This document shows, piece by piece, positions 20,527-31,250 of a stretch of DNA of 64,000 nucleotides. The stretch comes from Roseibium limicola. GTDB taxonomy: Bacteria > Pseudomonadota > Alphaproteobacteria > Rhizobiales > Stappiaceae. The notes beneath the pieces were generated by a model. It saw nothing but the letters and a program-made list of their open reading frames with translations. It made no database searches and was not told the origin of the DNA. The position numbers were made by a program, and so were the translations under genes. The stretch covers positions 1-64,000 of the forward strand of contig NZ_JAFLNF010000005.1 in assembly GCF_017313085.1 (NCBI RefSeq), written 5' to 3'. The stretch's first letter is position 1, and each line of letters begins with the position of its first letter.

Positions 20527-20830
20527 GCCCGACGGGACGGTGTCTAGACCCCCGGTGGCGATAAGCTGCGTTCCCGTAAAATTCCGTCATTGCGCGTGCA
20601 GAATTGCGACAGTTCCGTACCTTCGGAGGTTGGGCCTCTTTCGCTTCCTGAAAAGTAGCGCAATCTTCGCAGCCGCGACCGTACGCCACTTGGTTCAGGG
20701 GAAGCACTGTGATAGTTCGTGTCGCTAAAGTTTACTGTAGTCCAACCGTGGCAGGATCAAGCCCCGCAAGGCGCTCCGATAGCGCCAGAAAGCCTATGGC
20801 TCCGACCCGGTTCAGCGAAAGGAAGGCGTG
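20527..20830 (+). other. glyA leader region with two hairpins
   Basis: 304 bp without a gene. Close to glyA are two successive hairpins: GGCGCT/AGCGCC with a CCGAT loop (20770-20786) and AGCC/GGCT with a TAT loop (20791-20801), 30-60 nt upstream of the start codon. No known riboswitch class was recognised. The promoter of glyA-nrdR presumably lies in this stretch. Confidence 0.35.
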
Positions 20831-22144
20831 ATGTCTTTGACGGATTCAGCTCCCAATTCTTCCATCTCCGATTTCTTCAACAAGCCGCTTGAAGACAGTG
20901 ATTTGGATGTCTTTAAGGCGATCGGCAATGAGCTTGGTCGCCAGCAGCACGAGATCGAGTTGATCGCGTCCGAAAACATCGTGTCCCGGGCTGTTCTCGA
21001 AGCTCAGGGCTCCATCTTTACCAACAAGTATGCTGAAGGCTATCCGGGTAAGCGCTACTACGGCGGCTGTGAATATGCTGACGTGGTGGAGCAGCTGGCA
21101 ATTGACCGGGCGAAAGAGCTTTTTGGTTGCGACTTCGCCAATGTTCAGCCGAATTCGGGCTCCCAGATGAACCAGGCCGTGTTCCTGGCGCTGCTGCAGC
21201 CGGGTGACACCTTTATGGGTCTTGACCTGAACTCCGGCGGTCACCTGACCCACGGGTCTCCGGTCAACATGTCCGGCAAGTGGTTCAACGTCGTGTCCTA
21301 TGGCGTGCGTGAGGAAGATCATCTTCTCGACATGGATGCGATCGCCGCCAAGGCTGCCGAAACCAAGCCGAAGTTGATTATTGCTGGTGGCACCGCTTAT
21401 TCCCGCATTTGGGACTGGAAGCGCTTCCGCGAGATCGCCGACAGCGTCGGCGCCTATCTGATGGTCGATATGGCGCACATTGCGGGTCTCGTGGCTGGCG
21501 GCGTGCATCCTTCGCCGATCCCGCATGCCCATGTCTGCACCACAACCACGCACAAGTCGCTTCGCGGCCCACGCGGCGGGATGGTGCTGACCAACGACGA
21601 AGTGATTGCCAAGAAGATCAACTCTGCGATTTTCCCAGGCCTTCAGGGCGGACCGCTGATGCATGTTATCGCCGCCAAGGCCGTGGCCTTCAAGGAAGCG
21701 CTGCAGCCTGAGTTCAAGGTCTACGCGCAATCGGTCGCCGATAACGCTAAGGCACTTGCCGAGTCGCTGAAGGAACAGGGCCTGGATATCGTCTCTGGCG
21801 GTACTGACAACCACCTGATGCTGGTCGATCTGCGTCCCAAGAATGCGACCGGCAAGGCGGCTGAAAAGTCCTTGGGTCGCGCCAACATCACCTGCAACAA
21901 GAACGGCATTCCGTTTGATCCGGAAAAGCCTTTCGTGACTTCAGGTGTTCGTCTCGGCACGCCGGCCGGCACAGCACGTGGCTTCGGTGTTGCCGAATTC
22001 CGCGAGATTGGCATGCTGATCACCGAAGTTCTGGATGGTCTGAAGGCGTCCAATTCAGAAGAAGGCAACGCGGCTGTCGAAGCTGCGGTGAAGGCCAAGG
22101 TTGAGGCCTTGACCGCGCGCTTCCCGATTTATCCGACCCTTTAA
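20831..22144 (+). CDS. glyA: Serine hydroxymethyltransferase
   Basis: PLP enzyme interconverting serine and glycine with tetrahydrofolate, the main source of one-carbon units. The 437-aa protein has the early motif [19 protein letters not shown], the substrate region [11 protein letters not shown] and the PLP-lysine motif [20 protein letters not shown] lies just upstream of the ATG (20831). It is followed closely by nrdR, the usual alphaproteobacterial order. Confidence 0.97.
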   Translation: MSLTDSAPNSSISDFFNKPLEDSDLDVFKAIGNELGRQQHEIELIASENIVSRAVLEAQGSIFTNKYAEGYPGKRYYGGCEYADVVEQLAIDRAKELFGCDFANVQPNSGSQMNQAVFLALLQPGDTFMGLDLNSGGHLTHGSPVNMSGKWFNVVSYGVREEDHLLDMDAIAAKAAETKPKLIIAGGTAYSRIWDWKRFREIADSVGAYLMVDMAHIAGLVAGGVHPSPIPHAHVCTTTTHKSLRGPRGGMVLTNDEVIAKKINSAIFPGLQGGPLMHVIAAKAVAFKEALQPEFKVYAQSVADNAKALAESLKEQGLDIVSGGTDNHLMLVDLRPKNATGKAAEKSLGRANITCNKNGIPFDPEKPFVTSGVRLGTPAGTARGFGVAEFREIGMLITEVLDGLKASNSEEGNAAVEAAVKAKVEALTARFPIYPTL

Positions 22145-22168
22145 GGCTCACAAAACGGAGTTTTTGCC

Positions 22169-22678
22169 ATGCGGTGTCCCTATTGCGGCGGTGAGGAAAC
22201 CCAGGTCAAGGACTCCCGTCCCACTGAGGACAACACGGCGATACGCCGGCGCAGGGTGTGCAACACCTGCGCCGGTCGCTTCACCACCTTCGAGCGCGTG
22301 CAGCTGCGCGAGCTGATGGTACTCAAGCGTAGTGGCCGACGCGTTCCTTTTGATCGTGAAAAGCTGATGCGCTCGGTCTCCATCGCCGTGCGCAAGCGGC
22401 CGGTCGAGCCGGAACGTATCGAACGCATGGTGTCTGGGATCGTCCGTCAGCTGGAAAGCTCGGGCGAGAGCGATATAACAGCAGCGACCATCGGCAATCA
22501 CGTCATGGAAGGCCTGAAGGGCGTCGATGACGTGGCTTATGTGCGGTTTGCTTCGGTCTATAAGAACTTCCGTGAAGCGAAAGACTTCGAGGCCTTGCTT
22601 GGGGAGTTGAGCGGTCCCGACGGTCAGGACGCGCTTGCTACGCTGAAGGCGCACTCCGACAACGATCCTGAAACCTGA
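22169..22678 (+). CDS. nrdR: Transcriptional repressor NrdR
   Basis: ATP/dATP-sensing repressor of ribonucleotide reductase genes. The 169-aa protein begins MRCPYCGG and has a second CNTC pair (zinc ribbon, residues 3-34), followed by an ATP-cone (about 49-139, [16 protein letters not shown]). The start lies 24 bp past glyA. The C-terminal ~20 residues extend past the core. Confidence 0.96.
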   Translation: MRCPYCGGEETQVKDSRPTEDNTAIRRRRVCNTCAGRFTTFERVQLRELMVLKRSGRRVPFDREKLMRSVSIAVRKRPVEPERIERMVSGIVRQLESSGESDITAATIGNHVMEGLKGVDDVAYVRFASVYKNFREAKDFEALLGELSGPDGQDALATLKAHSDNDPET

Positions 22679-22768
22679 CGACCCCAACAGGCGGTCCTGA
22701 AGTCCTGGATATTTCTGCTCTCCACTTGGTTTTCGCGTTGAACCTCCTGCACCCCCACGGATCCGCTC

Positions 22769-23902
22769 ATGACCTACCGTGCTGACGATCGACGCTTCAT
22801 GCTGGCGGCGGCCCGTCTCGCCCGGCGGGGGCTTGGTCGTGTCTGGCCCAACCCATCTGTCGGCGCCCTTGTCGTGAGGCAGGAGGGCGGCGCAAAGTCG
22901 ATTGTTGTCGGGCGCGGCGTGACTGGGCTGCCGGGCACCGGCCATGCAGAGGCTCGGGCTCTGGCTCAGGCAGGGGAACTGGCCCGCGGCGCCACATGCT
23001 ATGTCACGCTGGAGCCATGCTCCCACTTCGGGCGCACTCCGCCGTGTTCGCTGGCGCTGGTTGAGGCCGGAGTCGGCCGGGTGGTGATCGGCATCGCGGA
23101 CCCCAACCCGCGCGTATCTGGCCGTGGGATCACTATTTTGCGTGAGGCGGGGATTGAAGTGGTTGTCGGCGTTGGCCGTGACGTTTGCGAAGATCTGCAC
23201 GCCGGTTTTGTCAGTCGCATCAGTCGCCATCGCCCACTGGTGTCGCTGAAGATGGCTGTGTCGGCTGATGGGGGGATCGGACGCCGTGGCGCTGAGCCCG
23301 GGCAAGAACAAATTCACCTGACTGGAGCTATGACCAATGCCCATGTTCACGCAATGCGAGCTGGTTCTGATGCCATCTTGATTGGCGTCGGCACCGCTCT
23401 TGCCGATGATCCAAGCCTGACCTGCCGGCTGCCGGGAATGAAGGGGCGCTCTCCGATCCGTGTTGTGCTGGATAGCAAGGGGCGCTTGCCGTTGATCTCA
23501 AACTTGGTCAAAACCGCAGCTGATGTGCCTGTCTGGCTCGTCACGACACCACAATCCGATCCGAACTATCTTGAACAGCTGATTGCCGCCGGTGTGCTGG
23601 TGATCAAGGTTCCGCAAGATGCCGTTGGCAACATTGATCCGGGCGTCGCTCTCGCAGCCTTGAGTGCGCGCGGCATCACCAGCGTTCTGGTCGAGGGTGG
23701 GGCTAAAGTTGCGGCTTCTTTTGAGCAGGCAGGGCTGTTGGATCGTCTTCATCTGATCCGCTCGGCAAAGGTGATCGGAGAGGGGAGACTCGGGCCATTC
23801 GACGAGATTTCGCTTGAATCTGTTCTGAACGATCCCAGTTATGCTCGACACGGCGAAGGCCAATGGGGTTCGGATCGCTTTGAAATTTACCGTCGCATCT
23901 GA
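22769..23902 (+). CDS. ribD: Bifunctional pyrimidine deaminase/reductase RibD
   Basis: Second and third steps of riboflavin synthesis. The 377-aa protein has an N-terminal cytidine-deaminase-like domain with the zinc motif GTGHAEARAL and PCSHFGRTPPC (about residues 50-90), and a C-terminal NADPH-dependent reductase domain (about 150-375, with DAILIGVGTALADDPSLTCR and LVEGGAKVAASF). It heads a ribD-ribE-ribH-nusB-thiL run. Confidence 0.95.
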   Translation: MTYRADDRRFMLAAARLARRGLGRVWPNPSVGALVVRQEGGAKSIVVGRGVTGLPGTGHAEARALAQAGELARGATCYVTLEPCSHFGRTPPCSLALVEAGVGRVVIGIADPNPRVSGRGITILREAGIEVVVGVGRDVCEDLHAGFVSRISRHRPLVSLKMAVSADGGIGRRGAEPGQEQIHLTGAMTNAHVHAMRAGSDAILIGVGTALADDPSLTCRLPGMKGRSPIRVVLDSKGRLPLISNLVKTAADVPVWLVTTPQSDPNYLEQLIAAGVLVIKVPQDAVGNIDPGVALAALSARGITSVLVEGGAKVAASFEQAGLLDRLHLIRSAKVIGEGRLGPFDEISLESVLNDPSYARHGEGQWGSDRFEIYRRI

Positions 23903-23960
23903 GGGAACCATCTCACTCTCGGGGGCGAATAGAGACGCCGAATATAAGGGTTTTACTGCC

Positions 23961-24575
23961 ATGTTCACCGGAATTGTCACGGATCTCGGACAGATCGTCA
24001 GCGTGGAAGAAATTCCGGCAGGCTTGCGCACGCGCATTGCCACGGTCTATGAGCCCGACAGCATTGACCTGGGCGCCTCCATCGCCTGTGGCGGACCGTG
24101 TCACACGGTAGTTGCCAAGGGACGCGATGAGAATGGCCAGGCCTGGTTCGATGTGGAGTCGGGGGCTGAAACTCTAAAACTGACCACTGTCGTTCAGTGG
24201 GCTGCCGGGCAGAAGCTTAATCTGGAGCGCTCCCTGAGTATGGGGGCAGAGCTCGGCGGGCATCTTGTGTTGGGTCATGTCGATGGTATGGCGCGGATCA
24301 CTAAGCGTGTCGACCACGCGGACAGCGTCTATTTCCAATTCGAGGCACCGCGTGAAGTGGCGCCGTTCATCGCTAAGAAAGGCTCTGTCTGTCTTGATGG
24401 CACATCGCTGACCGTCAATGAGGCGGATGGATGCCTTTTTTCCGTCTTTCTCATCCCTCATACGCTGGCCGTCACGTCTTGGGGTGAGCGCCACGAAGGC
24501 GACCGGGTTAATTTGGAAGTCGATATGATGGCCCGCTATGCCGCCAGACTTGCGGAATTCTCTCGCGAGGCGTAA
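23961..24575 (+). CDS. ribE: Riboflavin synthase alpha chain
   Basis: Dismutates two 6,7-dimethyl-8-ribityllumazine molecules to riboflavin. The 204-aa protein begins MFTGIV, the family hallmark, and contains two lumazine-binding repeats (about 1-95 and 96-195) with LGGHLVLGHVDG and VCLDGTSLTVN. The frame is open from 23841, but the conserved N-terminus and an AAGG upstream place the start at 23961. Confidence 0.95.
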   Translation: MFTGIVTDLGQIVSVEEIPAGLRTRIATVYEPDSIDLGASIACGGPCHTVVAKGRDENGQAWFDVESGAETLKLTTVVQWAAGQKLNLERSLSMGAELGGHLVLGHVDGMARITKRVDHADSVYFQFEAPREVAPFIAKKGSVCLDGTSLTVNEADGCLFSVFLIPHTLAVTSWGERHEGDRVNLEVDMMARYAARLAEFSREA

Positions 24576-24756
24576 CGGAGAGCGCAAGAGTTTTTACTAT
24601 GAGAGATAGCGGGTCGGCAGGAGCCATTTGACGACCCGTTGTTTACCGAACCCGAAAGTTGTCCTCAGGCGGAAGCCGAAGATGACATTCGGGGGTGGAC
24701 AAACCGGGGCGCGGCGTGGTTCTTGTCGCGACCCCCAAAACAGGTAATTGGATCCC

Positions 24757-25206
24757 ATGAGCTCTGCCCCGAAGCTTTTGATCATCGAAGCCCGATTCTA
24801 CGCTGACCTTGCCGATGCACTGGCGGAAGGCGCGATCGCCGCTCTGGAAAAGGCCGGTGCCAGCTTCGATCGCATCGAAGTGCCAGGCGTTCTGGAGATT
24901 CCCGCAGCTTTGTCGATGGCACTGACTGCCATGGAAAACGACGGCGAAATTTATGACGGGTTCGTTTTGCTCGGCTGTGTCATCCGCGGAGAAACCTCCC
25001 ATTACGACATCGTCGCCAACGAATCCGCCCGCGTCATTCTGGACCTGATTGTCGACGCTGACCTAGCGGTCGGTAACGGCATCCTGACGGTAGAGAATGA
25101 CGATCAGGCTTGGGCGCGTGCGCGCAAGGAAGACAAAGACAAGGGTGGCGCCGCAGCTCAGGCTGCATTGGCGATGATCGCCCTGAAAGAACGACTTGGA
25201 GTGTGA
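24757..25206 (+). CDS. ribH: 6,7-dimethyl-8-ribityllumazine synthase
   Basis: Penultimate step of riboflavin synthesis. The 149-aa protein shows the family blocks [30 protein letters not shown] and [22 protein letters not shown] with the catalytic His (H in SHYD). The ATG at 24757 is preferred over an in-frame TTG at 24748. The 181-bp gap after ribE holds a 7-bp hairpin (CGGGTCG/CGACCCG) near 24609-24637 but no recognisable FMN riboswitch. Confidence 0.95.
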   Translation: MSSAPKLLIIEARFYADLADALAEGAIAALEKAGASFDRIEVPGVLEIPAALSMALTAMENDGEIYDGFVLLGCVIRGETSHYDIVANESARVILDLIVDADLAVGNGILTVENDDQAWARARKEDKDKGGAAAQAALAMIALKERLGV

Positions 25207-25211
25207 CGGCC

Positions 25212-25781
25212 ATGACCGGTAAGGTCGATCCGAAACAGACGAACAAGAGTGAAGTCCGTCCCGCAAACAAACGCGGGACAGCCCGTTTGGCTGCCGTGCA
25301 GGCGCTTTACCAGATGGACGTGAGTGAAGCTCCGGCCTCCGATGTGATCACCGAATTTACGGCGTTCCGCCTTGGTAAGGAGCTCGACGGCGAGCAGTAC
25401 CGGGATGCGGATGCGCAATGGTTTTCGGACATAGTCAAGGGTGTGGTCGCGGATCAGAAGTTCATTGATCCATTCATCCATACGGCGCTGAAGGAAGACT
25501 GGCCGCTGAAGCGCATCGACAGTCTGCTGCGCGCGATCATGCGGGCCGGTGGCTTTGAGCTTCTGCGTCGCAAGGACGTGCCGCCAAAGGTCATCATTTC
25601 CGAATATATCGATGTGACCAAAGCCTTCTTCGAGGGGGATGAACCGGGGCTCGTCAATGGCGTGCTCGACCGGCTTGCTCACGATCTGCGCAATGCTGAG
25701 TTCGAGACCGAACCGGCAGCTGTCGATGGCGCTGGCTCCGATACAGCTGGCCTAAGTGAGGCCGGGACAGACGAGGCGTAA
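25212..25781 (+). CDS. nusB: Transcription antitermination factor NusB
   Basis: RNA-binding antitermination factor for rRNA operons. The 189-aa protein has the conserved N-terminal [15 protein letters not shown] and C-terminal [28 protein letters not shown] blocks of the all-helical NusB fold. About 30 residues at the N-terminus and 25 at the C-terminus are non-conserved. ATG 25212 lies 5 bp past ribH; the upstream extension of the frame overlaps ribH and is rejected. Confidence 0.94.
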   Translation: MTGKVDPKQTNKSEVRPANKRGTARLAAVQALYQMDVSEAPASDVITEFTAFRLGKELDGEQYRDADAQWFSDIVKGVVADQKFIDPFIHTALKEDWPLKRIDSLLRAIMRAGGFELLRRKDVPPKVIISEYIDVTKAFFEGDEPGLVNGVLDRLAHDLRNAEFETEPAAVDGAGSDTAGLSEAGTDEA

Positions 25782-25783
25782 CC

Positions 25784-26815
25784 ATGGGCGAAGAACGCCC
25801 GGGCACCGCCAAGGGTCTGGAACATGAGCGTCCGGGTGAGTTTGATCTCATCCGGACTTATTTTGCGCCTCTGGCGTCGGATCCTGGCAGTCTCGGTCTG
25901 ACTGATGACGCCAGCGTCTATCATCCGCGCCCCGGGTATGAGCTTGTCCTGACGAAGGACATGCTGGCCGCGAATGTCCATTTCTTCTCTGACGATCCGC
26001 CGGAAGCCATCGCGGCCAAGGCTTTGCGCGTCAACCTGTCGGATCTGGCTGCCAAAGGCGCTGTTCCACGTGCCTATCTGCTCGGTCTGGGGCTCTCCGA
26101 CGACTGGACGGCGCAGTGGCTGGAGCGCTTTGCCTGCGGTCTTTCTGGAGATCAGGCGGCCTTTGATGTGACCCTGGTCGGAGGCGATACCATACGCTCC
26201 GGCTCCGGCCTGCAGATTTCCATCACGGCGATCGGCGAAGTGCCGGACGGGACCGCAGTGCGTCGGTCCGGTGGTGCGGCCGGGCATGTGCTTTATGTGT
26301 CCGGGACATTGGGCGATGCCGCCGCTGGGCTGAAGGAAAGGCTCGATCCTGGCTTTTTGAATAACCTGGGTCTCACTGACGATGATCAAAAACACCTTCT
26401 GCATCGTTATTTGTTGCCTCAGCCGCGCGTAGCCTTGACCGGGAGCATCCGAAGTTTTGCTTCTGCATCGATGGATATCTCGGATGGAATCTTTGCTGAT
26501 GCGCGGCACCTGGCCAAGGCTTCGGGTGTCGATCTGGAGATCGAGATCGGGGCGTTGCCACTTTCGCCGGCACTGCGGAAGATTCAAGGTGCGGACAAGG
26601 ATTTGGCGATGGTCTGCCTCGGTGGCGGTGATGACTATGAGATCCTCTGTCTTGTTCCATCCGACGCAACAGAGGCATTCGAAGCTTCGGCTGCAGACGC
26701 CTCGATAGCTGTCAGTCGCGTTGGAACTGCAGTGGCAGGTGAGGGCGCTGTGCGTCTGCTTCAGGATGGCCAGCCTTTGGGTGTGGGCCAGCTGCACGGG
26801 TTTCGCCACTTCTAG
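25784..26815 (+). CDS. thiL: Thiamine-monophosphate kinase
   Basis: Phosphorylates thiamine monophosphate to thiamine diphosphate. The 343-aa PurM-like protein shows GEFDLIRTYFAPLA, the Mg/ATP motif GLTDDASVY, LRVNLSDLAAKGA, LVGGDTI and MDISDGIFADARHLAKAS, and a C-terminal GGGDDYEIL. It starts 2 bp after nusB. The order ribH-nusB-thiL is conserved across proteobacteria. Confidence 0.95.
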   Translation: MGEERPGTAKGLEHERPGEFDLIRTYFAPLASDPGSLGLTDDASVYHPRPGYELVLTKDMLAANVHFFSDDPPEAIAAKALRVNLSDLAAKGAVPRAYLLGLGLSDDWTAQWLERFACGLSGDQAAFDVTLVGGDTIRSGSGLQISITAIGEVPDGTAVRRSGGAAGHVLYVSGTLGDAAAGLKERLDPGFLNNLGLTDDDQKHLLHRYLLPQPRVALTGSIRSFASASMDISDGIFADARHLAKASGVDLEIEIGALPLSPALRKIQGADKDLAMVCLGGGDDYEILCLVPSDATEAFEASAADASIAVSRVGTAVAGEGAVRLLQDGQPLGVGQLHGFRHF

Positions 26816-26955
26816 GCCCTGTGCCTGCTTAGTCATCTGAGACGCAATTTCGGTTCCCGAGGGCTGCGCTGCACGGGGCGCTGGTGTAGAGGTTAAGCCA
26901 TTGTGCTTTCCTTCTTCCCAGCATTGGCGTCGGCCTGAGTAAGTGGCTTCCGTCG

Positions 26956-28209
26956 ATGGTGAACCCCGGTATGCGAATGACCCAGGTCTCCGAGACAAAC
27001 ACTTCCAGCCCATCAGACTATGACGACAGCTTGGCCAAGCGCAACGCGCTGCTTCTGGCATTTGCCCAGTCTCTCGGAGGCGCGACGGCCTCTATCGTCA
27101 TTGCAACGGGACCTCTGGTCGGCACCATGATGCTGGCTGGATCCAGGTCCCTTGCGACCTTGCCTGTGTCGGCCATGGTGTTGGGTACAGCCATCGGCAC
27201 CTTGCCTGCCGGTATGATCTCCCGACGTTTCGGGCGCCGTCTGGGGTTTATGGGCGCAGCGCTCTTATCGATTTTCGGCGGACTTCTGGCAGCAGCTGCC
27301 ATTTTCCAGGGATCCTTCTGGCTCTTTACGCTTGCTTGCTGTTTTTCCGGCTTCTCGGCCGCATTCGTTCAGCAGTATCGCTTTGCAGCCGCTGATACCG
27401 CGAGCGAGGGGTTTCGCCCCAAGGCAATTTCCTGGGTGATGGCGGGCGGTGTTCTGGCCGGGGTGGTGGGCCCGCAAACTGTCATTGCCACGAAGGACAT
27501 ATTTTCCCCGATGCTGTTTGCCGGAACCTATGTGGCGCAGGCGGGTCTTGGAATGATCGCCCTTGGTCTGGTGGCTTTCCTGCGTATTCCGCGTCCTGCC
27601 GCCGTCAAGGCAGGGGCAAGTGGGCGCCCGATGCGCCAGATCATGGCTCAGCCCCGTTTCATTGTCTCGGTTGCCTGCGGTGTGACGTCTTACGCCCTGA
27701 TGAGCCTCGTCATGACCGCAACGCCACTGGCGATGATTGGGTGCGGGCTGACGGAAACGGACGCCGCACTTGGAATCCAGTGGCATGTGTTGGCGATGTT
27801 CGGGCCAAGCTTCTTCACGGGTTCTCTGATTGCCCGGTTCGGCAAGGAGAGAATCGTTGCAACGGGGTTGGCGTTACTGGCTGCCTGTTCAACCGTGGCT
27901 CTGAGTGGCATCGATCTGGCTCATTTCTGGGGCGCGCTGGTCCTGCTTGGCTTGGGCTGGAACTTCGGTTTCATCGGCGCGACCGCCATGCTGGCAGACA
28001 CGTGTCGGCCCGAGGAGCGCAACATGGTGCAGGCGACCAATGATTTTCTGGTCTTCGGTTTTGTGGCGTCTGCGTCCTTTGCCTCGGGTCAGCTGCTGGA
28101 GACCTTCGGTTGGGCGACTGTCAACTGGATCGTCTTCCCCTTCGTTCTGACCAGCCTTGCTCTTCTTGCCTGGTTGCTGCGGAATGAGAAGATAGGAAAG
28201 CAATGCTGA
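26956..28209 (+). CDS. Major facilitator superfamily transporter
   Basis: A 417-aa protein with about 12 hydrophobic segments, the MFS loop motif MISRRFGRRLGFMGA after helix 2, and a second-half equivalent ARFGKERIVATG. It resembles YcaD/NreB-like MFS permeases of unknown substrate. Three in-frame ATGs (26956, 26971, 26977) compete without a clear ribosome-binding site; the first is given. It is a single gene between thiL and hppA. Confidence 0.8.
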   Translation: MVNPGMRMTQVSETNTSSPSDYDDSLAKRNALLLAFAQSLGGATASIVIATGPLVGTMMLAGSRSLATLPVSAMVLGTAIGTLPAGMISRRFGRRLGFMGAALLSIFGGLLAAAAIFQGSFWLFTLACCFSGFSAAFVQQYRFAAADTASEGFRPKAISWVMAGGVLAGVVGPQTVIATKDIFSPMLFAGTYVAQAGLGMIALGLVAFLRIPRPAAVKAGASGRPMRQIMAQPRFIVSVACGVTSYALMSLVMTATPLAMIGCGLTETDAALGIQWHVLAMFGPSFFTGSLIARFGKERIVATGLALLAACSTVALSGIDLAHFWGALVLLGLGWNFGFIGATAMLADTCRPEERNMVQATNDFLVFGFVASASFASGQLLETFGWATVNWIVFPFVLTSLALLAWLLRNEKIGKQC

Positions 28210-28308
28210 CCTATAAAGGACTGCTGCACTGCAAATATAAGATAATAAAATGATGCGTCGCATTCAAAATTACCGCAGGGTAATACATAGATAGGCCGTA
28301 AGGTTATC

Positions 28309-28338
28309 TTGACCTTCTCCGTGGTTTTGCTGCTATCG
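28309..28338 (+). promoter_or_regulatory. Candidate hppA promoter
   Basis: TTGACC at 28309-28314 and CTATCG at 28333-28338 are separated by 18 bp and preceded by CT, close to the alphaproteobacterial sigma-70 pattern (CTTGAC, 16-18 bp, CTATAT). The implied start point gives a 5' leader of about 125 nt before hppA. Prediction by eye only. Confidence 0.4.
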
Positions 28339-28469
28339 TGTTGAGTGGAAGGCGTCTTCCGGGGATCTGCTGCAATTGCGCCAGATATTCAAAGGCGTCG
28401 GGGCGGGTCATTCCCAACAAAATAAGACAATAAAAACACGACTGACTCGCGTTGAATCTGGGAGGAAAC

Positions 28470-30608
28470 ATGAGCGAGTTGATCGTCATCATCGTCTGTG
28501 GGCTGCTATCTTTAGCCTATGGCGGTTGGGCTATTCAGTCAGTAATGGCTGCGGACGCCGGAAATGAACGCATGCGTGAAATTGCAGGAGCCATTCAAGA
28601 GGGAGCGCATGCCTATCTTACCCGTCAGTACACCACGATTGCCCTTGTAGGCGTCGTGGTCTTTGTCCTTGCCTGGGTCCTGCTTTCGGGCATCGCGGCG
28701 ATCGGGTTTCTGATCGGTGCGGTGCTCTCTGCCCTTGCCGGCTTCATCGGCATGATGGTTTCGGTGCGGGCCAACGTTCGTACAGCGCAAGCGGCAAGCC
28801 AGAGCCTCGCAGCCGGGCTTGAAATTGCCTTCAAGTCGGGAGCCGTGACTGGCATGCTGGTGGCGGGGCTCGCCTTGCTTGGCGTTGCCATCTACTACGC
28901 AGTACTGACAGGCGGTTTGGGCTATGCGCCTTCCGACCGCGCTGTCATTGACGGGCTTGTCGCCCTCGGGTTCGGCGCTTCGCTGATTTCCATCTTTGCC
29001 CGTCTTGGTGGCGGCATTTTCACCAAAGGTGCTGATGTCGGTGGCGATCTGGTTGGCAAGGTAGAAGCCGGGATCCCGGAAGATGACCCGCGCAACCCTG
29101 CAACCATTGCCGATAATGTCGGGGACAACGTCGGCGATTGCGCCGGCATGGCGGCAGACCTTTTCGAGACCTACGCAGTCACAGTGGTTGCGACCATGGT
29201 TCTTGCCTCGATCTTCTTCACAGGAGATCAGGCGGTCACCTTGATGCTTTTGCCGATGATGATCTGCGCGGTTTGTGTGGTGACCTCGATCATCGGTACC
29301 TTCTTCGTCAAACTAGGCCCGAGCAACTCCATCATGGGCGCTCTCTATCGGGGCTTCATCGTTACAGCACTTCTTTCTGTGGTTGCCTTGGCACTGGTCA
29401 TCTTCGGTTGGCTTGGTGGGTCGACAACCTTCGTTTCCACCTCTGGCGTTGAAATGACGGGTGCCAGCCTGTTTGGCTGCGGCGTGGTCGGCTTTATCGT
29501 GACGGGCCTGATCATCTGGGTGACGGAATATTACACAGGGACGCAATACCGCCCGGTGCGCTCCATTGCTCAGGCGTCTGTCACAGGGCATGGCACAAAC
29601 GTTATTCAGGGTCTGGCAGTTTCGCTGGAGGCGACAGCACTTCCGGCGATTGTCATCATCGTCGGGATCCTGGTGGCCCATTCCCTTGCAGGCCTGTTCG
29701 GCATTGCTATCGCGGTGACGACCATGCTGGCCCTGGCCGGAATGGTCGTGGCGTTGGATGCCTTCGGTCCCGTCACTGACAATGCCGGCGGCATTGCTGA
29801 AATGGCGGAGCTTCCGGCTGAAGTGCGCAGCACGACGGATGCGCTGGATGCTGTCGGCAACACCACCAAGGCTGTGACCAAGGGCTACGCCATTGGCTCA
29901 GCCGGTCTGGGGGCGCTGGTGCTCTTCGGGGCCTATATGGAGGACCTGCGGTTCTTTTCCGCTCAGGCGGTCGAGGGAAGCGTTTTCTACGGCATAGACG
30001 TCGATACGCTCTTTACCCTGTCCAACCCCTATGTGGTGGCCGGACTGCTCTTCGGTGGCCTGCTGCCTTATCTCTTCGGCGGCATCTCGATGACCGCCGT
30101 CGGGCGGGCAGCTGGTGCTGTGGTTGAGGAGGTTCGGGCTCAGTTCAAGGCCAAGCCGGGCATCATGGCAGGGACCGAGCGCCCCGACTATGGGCGTGCC
30201 GTGGACATGCTGACCAAGGCCGCGATCAAGGAAATGATTCTTCCTTCCTTGCTGCCGGTCTTGTCGCCTCTGGTCGTATTCTTCGTGGTGCGTGGAGTGG
30301 CAACATCTGTCGATGCCTTTGCAGCGCTAGGGGCCATGCTTCTGGGCGTTATCGTGAATGGCCTCTTCGTTGCCATCTCCATGACAGCGGGCGGCGGAGC
30401 CTGGGACAACGCCAAGAAGCTGTTCGAGGACGGGTTTACCGACCGTGACGGCGTCGTCCACCACAAGGGCAGTGAGGCGCACAAAGCTTCGGTCACTGGC
30501 GATACCGTGGGTGATCCATACAAGGACACCGCCGGTCCGGCAGTCAACCCGATGATCAAGATCACCAACATCATGGCCTTGTTGCTTATCGCAGTGCTGG
30601 CGCACTGA
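28470..30608 (+). CDS. hppA: K+-independent H+-translocating pyrophosphatase
   Basis: Membrane pump coupling PPi hydrolysis to proton export. The 712-aa protein has about 16 membrane segments, the substrate motif [21 protein letters not shown], the acidic block [19 protein letters not shown] and the C-terminal [15 protein letters not shown]. The residue diagnostic for K+ dependence is Lys here ([10 protein letters not shown]), which marks the K+-independent class as in Rhodospirillum. GGAGG precedes the ATG at 28470, so an upstream TTG is rejected. Confidence 0.95.
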   Translation: MSELIVIIVCGLLSLAYGGWAIQSVMAADAGNERMREIAGAIQEGAHAYLTRQYTTIALVGVVVFVLAWVLLSGIAAIGFLIGAVLSALAGFIGMMVSVRANVRTAQAASQSLAAGLEIAFKSGAVTGMLVAGLALLGVAIYYAVLTGGLGYAPSDRAVIDGLVALGFGASLISIFARLGGGIFTKGADVGGDLVGKVEAGIPEDDPRNPATIADNVGDNVGDCAGMAADLFETYAVTVVATMVLASIFFTGDQAVTLMLLPMMICAVCVVTSIIGTFFVKLGPSNSIMGALYRGFIVTALLSVVALALVIFGWLGGSTTFVSTSGVEMTGASLFGCGVVGFIVTGLIIWVTEYYTGTQYRPVRSIAQASVTGHGTNVIQGLAVSLEATALPAIVIIVGILVAHSLAGLFGIAIAVTTMLALAGMVVALDAFGPVTDNAGGIAEMAELPAEVRSTTDALDAVGNTTKAVTKGYAIGSAGLGALVLFGAYMEDLRFFSAQAVEGSVFYGIDVDTLFTLSNPYVVAGLLFGGLLPYLFGGISMTAVGRAAGAVVEEVRAQFKAKPGIMAGTERPDYGRAVDMLTKAAIKEMILPSLLPVLSPLVVFFVVRGVATSVDAFAALGAMLLGVIVNGLFVAISMTAGGGAWDNAKKLFEDGFTDRDGVVHHKGSEAHKASVTGDTVGDPYKDTAGPAVNPMIKITNIMALLLIAVLAH

Positions 30609-30633
30609 TCTGAAAGAGCCAACTCGAAACAAG

Positions 30634-30663
30634 AAAGCCCCGGTCAATGACCGGGGCTTTTGA
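30634..30663. terminator. Bidirectional terminator between hppA and bamE
   Basis: A 10-bp stem AAAGCCCCGG/CCGGGGCTTT (30634-30643 with 30651-30660), seven-nt loop, followed by T on the plus strand and by a U-run on the minus strand. It sits between the convergent ends of hppA and bamE and can serve both. Confidence 0.85.
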
Positions 30664-30700
30664 CGTTGTAGTTATTGGTTTGCTCTTGACGGTAACGAGA

Positions 30701-31138
30701 CTAGAGGCCGATGGATGGGCTGGCCGCGCCACGCAGGATTTGGGTCAGGAAGCCATAGTCCGAGCCACCGGTACGGGTCTTGCGGCTGATGAAGTCGACA
30801 ACTTTGCCGTCTTCCATGCCGTAGTTGGCAAGGTCGCGTACGTACCCATCATCGTCAAAGTAGACGGCAACGACGCGCTGATCGACGATGTCGGGCGTGA
30901 GAAACGCGGTCGTCCGGGTTTTTTGCGAGATGTAATAATACGCCTCGCCATTGAGGTCGGAGGTTGTCGAAGGCGTTCCGAAAACAAGTTCGACCTGCTC
31001 CCGGCTCGAGCCCACGGTGACCTGGGACAGCATGTCATTACTGATAACATGGCCGTGGGTATAGTTCTGGGAAAAGCATCCGCCCAGCGGGAGAGTGGCA
31101 AGAAGCGGGATAATAACGGCAGAAGCCTTGATATTCAT
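30701..31138 (-). CDS. bamE: Outer-membrane assembly lipoprotein BamE (SmpA/OmlA)
   Basis: Small lipoprotein of the BAM complex. The 145-aa precursor has a signal peptide with lipobox LPLGGC (Cys about residue 21) and a SmpA/OmlA domain (about 30-115, VTVGSSREQVELVFGTPS and YYYISQKTRTTAF). The C-terminal ~30 residues extend past the domain. It is divergent from the cytochrome bc1 chaperone gene. Confidence 0.9.
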   Translation of the reverse strand: MNIKASAVIIPLLATLPLGGCFSQNYTHGHVISNDMLSQVTVGSSREQVELVFGTPSTTSDLNGEAYYYISQKTRTTAFLTPDIVDQRVVAVYFDDDGYVRDLANYGMEDGKVVDFISRKTRTGGSDYGFLTQILRGAASPSIGL

Positions 31139-31250
31139 GCTGGTCTTCCTGTAGGGCGGCAGCCAAGTCTGCCATCAACGTTTCGGTGCTTGGCAAAGTC
31201 CCTAGCGTGGGATAGGGCACATGGCAACACCAGTTAACACGGAGATCACC

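Noticed and set aside
22148-23350. 400-aa minus-strand ORF opposite nrdR/ribD
   Set aside because: Antisense shadow of nrdR and ribD, both of which carry their full motifs.
24576-24756. FMN riboswitch upstream of ribH
   Set aside because: The conserved FMN-element core sequences were not found; only a simple 7-bp hairpin is present.
25679-27061. 460-aa minus-strand ORF opposite nusB/thiL
   Set aside because: Antisense shadow; no recognisable domain and it overlaps genes with clear motifs.
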